NCBI GenBank assembly: GCA_030535815.1
Contig: JAUNRD010000085.1
Span: 1 to 7,374 of the forward strand
Direction of reading: 5' to 3'
Origin: Clostridia bacterium
GTDB taxonomy: Bacteria; Bacillota; Clostridia; CAKSNL01; HGM11501
Length of the DNA stretch: 7,374 nucleotides
Shown here: piece by piece, positions 6,896 through 7,374 of the stretch
How the letters are laid out: each line of letters opens with the position of its first letter
Numbering within the stretch: the first letter of the stretch is position 1
Position numbers and translations under genes: made by a program
The notes under the pieces: model-generated
Database searches by the model: none
Seen by the model: the letters and a program-made list of their open reading frames with translations, nothing else
What the model was told of the DNA's origin: nothing

Positions 6896-6923
6896 ATTAT
6901 AGTCATCTATTTAATATTGTCAA
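6896..6923 (-). promoter_or_regulatory. Sigma-A-type promoter of the retron
   Basis: On the minus strand, TTGACA (6918-6923) and TATAAT (6896-6901) both match consensus at all six positions, with a 16-bp spacer. The start is expected at A6890 or A6888, a few bases before a1. The -35 box is 3 bp past the stop codon of the upstream gene. This is the strongest promoter match in the window and fits constitutive production of a structured RNA. Confidence 0.82.
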
Positions 6924-6926
6924 TAA

Positions 6927-7374
6927 TTATTTTATAAGCAAAAGCTTATAGTAAGGCGTTAAAAGATAGCAAAGGGCATCGGAAGTGTATTTTTCCGTAT
7001 CCACATATCCAATCGTCGCTAAAAGTGCATTATAAAGCTCTTCTTTATACTCTGCACCGGGAAGATTCATATAAATAGATGCGGCATCTCCGATATCCCT
7101 TATATGCCACGCCCCCTTTAAGCCTGTGGCAAAAAGGGACTTAAAGTGCATCGGCACATAATAGGCATATTCCGACAAATATCCGTTAAACCAGGCTGGT
7201 GTTTCATTCCACGCCGTTGCCTTTGTATGTATCGTCTCTCTGTTTTCTTCGGTAAGGTTCACCCTTGCACATTCAATTGCTTTATTAAGTCCGTAATCGG
7301 CGTTTTGCTTCATTAGCTTATAGCATCTTTCACGAAAAGCCGTATCGGTATCGTAGTCATAGCAGAATCTTAAT
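6927..7374 (-). CDS. Hypothetical protein, C-terminal part (start outside window)
   Basis: The frame is open from the right edge of the window to TAA at 6927-6929. It gives 148 visible residues beginning LRFCYDYDTDTAFRERCYKL before the internal Met at 7313, so the gene is truncated by the window and not a 128-aa protein. The visible part looks soluble and mostly helical, rich in Tyr and Ala (for example FNGYLSEYAYYVP and EELYNALLATIGYVDTEKY), with no membrane segment and no motif that I recognise. It lies upstream of the retron promoter on the same strand and ends 3 bp before the retron -35 box. A 7-bp hairpin (TATAAGC with GCTTATA, 6933-6950) overlaps its last codons but lacks a good T-run. 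Whether it belongs with the retron cannot be judged from this fragment. Confidence 0.7.
   Translation of the reverse strand, partial: LRFCYDYDTDTAFRERCYKLMKQNADYGLNKAIECARVNLTEENRETIHTKATAWNETPAWFNGYLSEYAYYVPMHFKSLFATGLKGAWHIRDIGDAASIYMNLPGAEYKEELYNALLATIGYVDTEKYTSDALCYLLTPYYKLLLIK

Noticed and set aside
6922..6931. AATAATTATT palindrome at the end of the hypothetical gene as an operator
   Set aside because: A 10-bp pure-AT palindrome is expected by chance in this AT-rich stretch; the 13-bp direct repeat was reported instead.
6933..6950. TATAAGC/GCTTATA hairpin as a terminator of the hypothetical gene
   Set aside because: The stem is short and AT-rich, lies within the last codons and is followed by AAATAATTATT with no T-run.
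1..7374. CRISPR array, tRNA or rRNA genes, transposase
   Set aside because: No regularly spaced repeats, cloverleaf-like sequence, rRNA segment or transposase-like protein was found on either strand.

Overview
The window looks like a chromosomal segment of a Gram-positive anaerobe, most likely a Clostridia-type Firmicute of the gut kind. The basis is indirect: strong AAGGAGG ribosome binding sites at about 7 nt spacing, near-consensus sigma-A promoters with 16-17 nt spacers, AT-rich intergenic DNA, short rho-independent terminators, and clostridial-looking carbohydrate genes. No phylogenetic marker is present, so the assignment stays tentative.

Left part (1-5680): a carbohydrate-utilisation locus. 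A 5'-truncated AraC-family regulator (1-684, +) converges on a minus-strand set of three cytoplasmic enzymes. Transcription starts at a promoter at 5646-5674 and reads a xylose-isomerase-like TIM-barrel isomerase/epimerase (5624-4710). After a 4-nt gap comes an Asp-box beta-propeller glycosidase-like protein (4705-3599). A 38-bp perfect inverted repeat (3548-3585) follows, with a second sigma-A promoter inside it, and then a GH106-like glycoside hydrolase (3527-702). A bidirectional terminator (666-697) closes both convergent units. None of the three enzymes shows a signal peptide, so the likely substrate is an imported oligosaccharide or glycoside that is trimmed and isomerised in the cytoplasm. 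The AraC protein is the natural candidate regulator.

Right part (5720-6930): a retron, the most notable content of the window. On the minus strand, a promoter with perfect -35 and -10 hexamers (6896-6923) drives a structured non-coding RNA of about 175-195 nt, then a retron-type reverse transcriptase (6669-5746, 307 aa), then a terminator at 5724-5747. The RT has the NAxxH and VTG motifs that mark retron RTs, QGAPTSP, and a YCDD active site. The RNA shows the expected layout: short a1/a2 complementarity with an AGC just after a1, a GC-rich msr hairpin, and a long two-stage msd hairpin just inside a2. The open frame runs on for 62 codons upstream of the likely RT start, but that stretch is the msr-msd RNA and is probably not translated. 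No effector gene is recognisable next to the RT.

Far right (6927-7374): the 3' end of an unrecognised minus-strand gene whose stop codon lies 3 bp from the retron -35 box.
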